Positions 6,817 through 8,493 of a DNA stretch of 8,493 bases are shown here, one piece after another. The translations under genes and the position numbers were made by a program. The notes under the pieces are model-generated. The model was given only the letters and a program-made list of their open reading frames with translations. It had not been told where the DNA came from and made no database searches. Every line of letters begins with the position of its first letter. Within the stretch, counting starts at the first letter, position 1. The DNA comes from Peptococcaceae bacterium (GTDB lineage Bacteria > Bacillota > Dehalobacteriia > UBA7702), in assembly GCA_019415505.1 (NCBI GenBank), contig DXZC01000094.1, forward strand, positions 1 through 8,493, in the 5' to 3' direction.

Positions 6817-7071
6817 ATGGAGCAACTCAAGCCCTTATTGAGCTTTGATATTACCCATAACGGCAAGCTCCTGCCTACCTTGGCGAAATACTACCAGTGC
6901 AACGGCAGCAAGCAGCTAACGGCTCAGGAATTAAATATCAGCAGACAAAGTCTGTATTACCGCTTGGAACAAATTGAGGCCATTCTCGGCAAAGACCCTC
7001 TTTTAATGGAGGGCCGCCTAACTCTGGAAATGTGTCTGGCCTTTTATCCCTTTTTCCTGAGAAGCGAGTAA
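6817..7071 (+). CDS. PucR-type regulator, C-terminal helix-turn-helix part
   Basis: These 84 residues are the C-terminal PucR helix-turn-helix domain (HTH_30 type). The typical pattern runs from 'LPTLAKYYQCNGSKQLTAQ' into 'ELNISRQSLYYRLEQIEAIL', where family members have NxxxxAAxxLxxHRNTLxYRLxRI. The homologous reading really begins at 6793 (LEELQEFV), immediately after an in-frame TAA at 6790-6792, so it is the separated tail of the gene before it rather than an independent gene. AGGAA at 6806-6810 could allow translation from the ATG at 6817, giving a free DNA-binding fragment. A lone HTH fragment without its sensor would bind, if at all, without normal signal control. It ends in TAA, 165 bases before the permease gene. 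Confidence 0.8.
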   Translation: MEQLKPLLSFDITHNGKLLPTLAKYYQCNGSKQLTAQELNISRQSLYYRLEQIEAILGKDPLLMEGRLTLEMCLAFYPFFLRSE

Positions 7072-7083
7072 AAATTCCAGTGC

Positions 7084-7098
7084 CTGACATAACGTCAA
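7084..7098. promoter_or_regulatory. Candidate operator (copy 2) upstream of the permease gene
   Basis: CTGACATAACGTCAA contains a perfect TGAC-N5-GTCA dyad and matches the site at 5735-5749 at 12 of 15 positions. It lies about 30 bases upstream of the inverted repeat and presumed -10 of the permease gene, a plausible activator position. Confidence 0.4.
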
Positions 7099-7115
7099 AA
7101 AAGAAGTTTGCTATC

Positions 7116-7140
7116 TTGACAAAATGCTAATATTTTGTCA
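7116..7140 (+). promoter_or_regulatory. Inverted repeat overlapping an extended -10 promoter
   Basis: TGACAAAAT (7117-7125) and ATTTTGTCA (7132-7140) form a perfect 9-bp inverted repeat with a 6-base centre. Inside it TGCTAATAT (7125-7133) reads as an extended -10 (TGnTAATAT). No good -35 is seen at standard spacing (TTGCTA at 7108 is only 14 bases away). An operator over a -10 would suit repression, or a promoter that depends on an activator at the 7084 site. It could also be an RNA hairpin. Confidence 0.45.
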
Positions 7141-7147
7141 TCTCCGC

Positions 7148-7223
7148 TTTTGCTAAACTCGTGTTAGAGATGAGAGTTACTTTCTGTTTTCCTGTTACAC
7201 TCACGGGTTTTATTTTAGCAAGA
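7148..7223 (+). promoter_or_regulatory. Leader with long-range stem next to the ribosome binding site
   Basis: TTGCTAAA (7150-7157) is perfectly complementary to TTTAGCAA (7214-7221), with two further pairs (one wobble) extending it to the edge of the AAAGGAG ribosome binding site at 7223-7229. The ~56 bases between could hold smaller stems (CGTG/CACG). It does not match a riboswitch class I can name. A translation-controlling leader is possible but unproven. Confidence 0.25.
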
Positions 7224-7236
7224 AAGGAGTATCCTT

Positions 7237-8133
7237 ATGCCAGTTATACCTATTCTCCAAGGGGGTATGGTGCTTTTTGCCGCTATTTTCGGAGCGTTTT
7301 TAGGGCGGGATATCTATCAGCACCGGGATTCAATGTCTAACAAAAATGTCCTGGCTTTAGCTGCCAGCTCCGGAATACCCTTGTTTTTCGACGCCTTGGG
7401 TATTGGCAGCTTCGCTCCCCAGACCACAATTTATAAGCTGAGCCATTTAATTCCCGATAAGCTAATACCAGGCTCCCTTAATGTTATGTGTTCCTTACCC
7501 TGCGCTATTTCTTGTATCTTGTACATTACTGTAATTGAGGTTGACCCCATAACCCTGTTTTCCACTGTGGCGGCGGCAGCGGTGGGGGCGGCCTTAGGCG
7601 CGCGGTTTGTGGCGCGGCTGCCGGAAAAGAAAATCCAAATCGGCATGGGCATAGCCCTAATTGTTGTGGCTCTGGTCATGATTATCCGCCAATTGGGCTT
7701 AATGCCCCCTGGGGGCGAGGCCACCGGTCTCACCGGCTGGCGTTTAGTCGTGGCCATTGTGGGCTGCTTCATCATTGGCGCTGTAATGACCATTGGTATC
7801 GGCAATTATGGCCCCATGATGGCCCTTACCTATTCTCTGGGCATGAGTCCGGCTTGCGCTTTTCCCATTATGATGGCCAGCGGCGCTTACCTGATGACCG
7901 CGGCGGGGTTTAGCTTTGTCAAGGCCGGCGCCTATGACCGCAAAGCCTGTTTAGTCGGGGTTTTCGCCGGCGCCATTGGCATTATCATCGCTGTGCTGGT
8001 GGTAAAATCCCTGCCCCTCTACATTCTCACCTGGATTGTCATTGTGGCCATTCTCTACGCTTCGATTATGATGCTGCGCTCCGGGCTACAAAGGGGCGCT
8101 AAGGAAAAGGACATACCCCAAGAAGCAGCTTAA
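7237..8133 (+). CDS. TauE/SafE-type (TSUP) membrane permease
   Basis: The 298-residue product is a polytopic inner membrane protein with about eight hydrophobic segments, of the TSUP (DUF81, sulfite exporter TauE/SafE) family. Family-type motifs are visible: 'FDALGIGSFAPQTTIYK' near residue 51, 'IPGSLNVMCSLP' around 77, and in the second half 'GAVMTIGIGNYGPMMALTY' with 'FPIMMASGAYLM', the inverted second half of the repeat fold. The start ATG has AAAGGAG at 7223-7229. TSUP proteins move small anions such as sulfite or sulfoacetate, or organic sulfur and carboxylate compounds, and the substrate cannot be read from sequence. It sits between a PucR-type regulator and a BCCT transporter, in a module with mttB, so uptake or export of a methylated amine metabolite is a reasonable guess. 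The C-terminus is short and charged (AKEKDIPQEAA). Confidence 0.88.
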   Translation: MPVIPILQGGMVLFAAIFGAFLGRDIYQHRDSMSNKNVLALAASSGIPLFFDALGIGSFAPQTTIYKLSHLIPDKLIPGSLNVMCSLPCAISCILYITVIEVDPITLFSTVAAAAVGAALGARFVARLPEKKIQIGMGIALIVVALVMIIRQLGLMPPGGEATGLTGWRLVVAIVGCFIIGAVMTIGIGNYGPMMALTYSLGMSPACAFPIMMASGAYLMTAAGFSFVKAGAYDRKACLVGVFAGAIGIIIAVLVVKSLPLYILTWIVIVAILYASIMMLRSGLQRGAKEKDIPQEAA

Positions 8134-8148
8134 CAGTTGGTATATGCC

Positions 8149-8187
8149 CGCCGGCAGAGAGCAAAGCCCCTCTGCCGGCGATATTTT
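8149..8187 (+). terminator. Terminator-like hairpin between permease and BCCT genes
   Basis: CGCCGGCAGAG (8149-8159) pairs perfectly with CTCTGCCGGCG (8170-8180): 11 bp, GC-rich, 10-base loop, followed by ATATTTT. It is 15 bases after the permease stop and only 7 bases before the ribosome binding site of the BCCT gene. It should lower read-through, acting as a partial terminator or mRNA stabiliser between two probably co-transcribed genes. Confidence 0.65.
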
Positions 8188-8201
8188 AAGGAGGGGAGAC
8201 C

Positions 8202-8493
8202 ATGTTCACCTCTGGGAAAAAGTACAATAAAAAACTCTTATTTACTAGTTCAGCCATTGTTGTGGCTGTATTCTGCTTAGGGGTGGGGCTGCCCGAGTCC
8301 TTCTCCCATGCTACTGCCTGGCTGAAGCAGAATATTACCCTCTACTTTGGCCCTTGGTTTATTCTGCTAATATGCGGTTTAACCTTTCTTTATGGCTTTA
8401 TAGCTCTGAGCCGTTACGGTAAATTAAAGCTCGGTTTGGCCGGGGGAACTCCGGAATTTAGTAACTTTTCCTGGTTTGCCATGTTGTTTAGCT
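8202..8493 (+). CDS. BCCT family quaternary amine transporter (partial, runs off the window)
   Basis: Only the first 97 codons are present. The ATG at 8202 follows an excellent ribosome binding site (AAGGAGGGGAG, 8188-8198). The product shows two membrane segments (about residues 13-31 and 48-68) followed by the BCCT hallmark loop: 'FIALSRYGKLKLG', then 'GGTPEFSNFSWFAMLFS', the region just before the glycine/tryptophan-rich substrate site. Full-length members have about 500 residues and twelve membrane segments and import betaine, carnitine, choline or similar trimethylammonium compounds by Na+ or H+ symport or by antiport. Proximity to a methylamine methyltransferase gene fits import of a quaternary amine that is the source of the methyl groups or of trimethylamine. 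Substrate-binding residues lie beyond the window. Confidence 0.92.
   Translation, partial: MFTSGKKYNKKLLFTSSAIVVAVFCLGVGLPESFSHATAWLKQNITLYFGPWFILLICGLTFLYGFIALSRYGKLKLGLAGGTPEFSNFSWFAMLFS

Noticed and set aside
1..8493. tRNA-Pyl (pylT) or other tRNA gene
   Set aside because: I looked in the intergenic regions for a compact tRNA with a CUA anticodon and a matching acceptor stem and saw none. By-eye inspection is not a substitute for a covariance search.

Overview
The window looks like chromosomal DNA of an anaerobic, low-to-mid GC Bacillota, probably a Desulfitobacterium/Desulfotomaculum/Sporomusa-type acetogen or sulfate reducer. That placement is an inference from strong AGGAGG-type ribosome binding sites, TTG and GTG starts, and a methylamine methyltransferase gene with an in-frame UAG. 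No ribosomal RNA or other taxonomic marker is present. The first ~1.3 kb is clearly more AT-rich than the rest, so the left end may have a separate history.

Left part (1-2200): three genes for small membrane-anchored or exported proteins of unknown function (80-511, 524-952, 1417-2103). The third is followed by a clear intrinsic terminator. Middle (2200-4160): an accessory, mostly non-coding stretch. It holds a degenerate 25-bp tandem repeat (about 7.7 copies), the housekeeping-type RNA 2',3'-cyclic phosphodiesterase gene thpR (2644-3186), a 98-bp tandem repeat (about 2.7 copies) with internal dyads, and a strong 12-bp hairpin that may be a terminator for leftward transcription.

Right part (4165-8493): a methylamine/quaternary amine module. 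mttB (minus strand, 5649-4165) is interrupted by an in-frame TAG at codon 328, exactly where trimethylamine methyltransferases carry pyrrolysine. Read through, it gives a 494-residue protein, the normal MttB length. Divergent from it is a PucR/CdaR-type transcription regulator, broken by an apparent one-base deletion just before its C-terminal helix-turn-helix region. Then come a TauE/SafE-type (TSUP) permease and the start of a BCCT transporter (betaine/carnitine/choline family), which runs off the window. A 15-bp dyad motif occurs on both sides of the regulator gene, and a 9-bp inverted repeat overlaps the presumed promoter of the permease.

The simplest model is that the regulator senses a methylated amine and controls both mttB and the transporter operon. 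MttB would demethylate trimethylamine onto a corrinoid protein encoded elsewhere. No mttC, pylT, pylS or pylBCD gene is visible here, so the corrinoid partner and pyrrolysine machinery must lie outside the window if the gene works.
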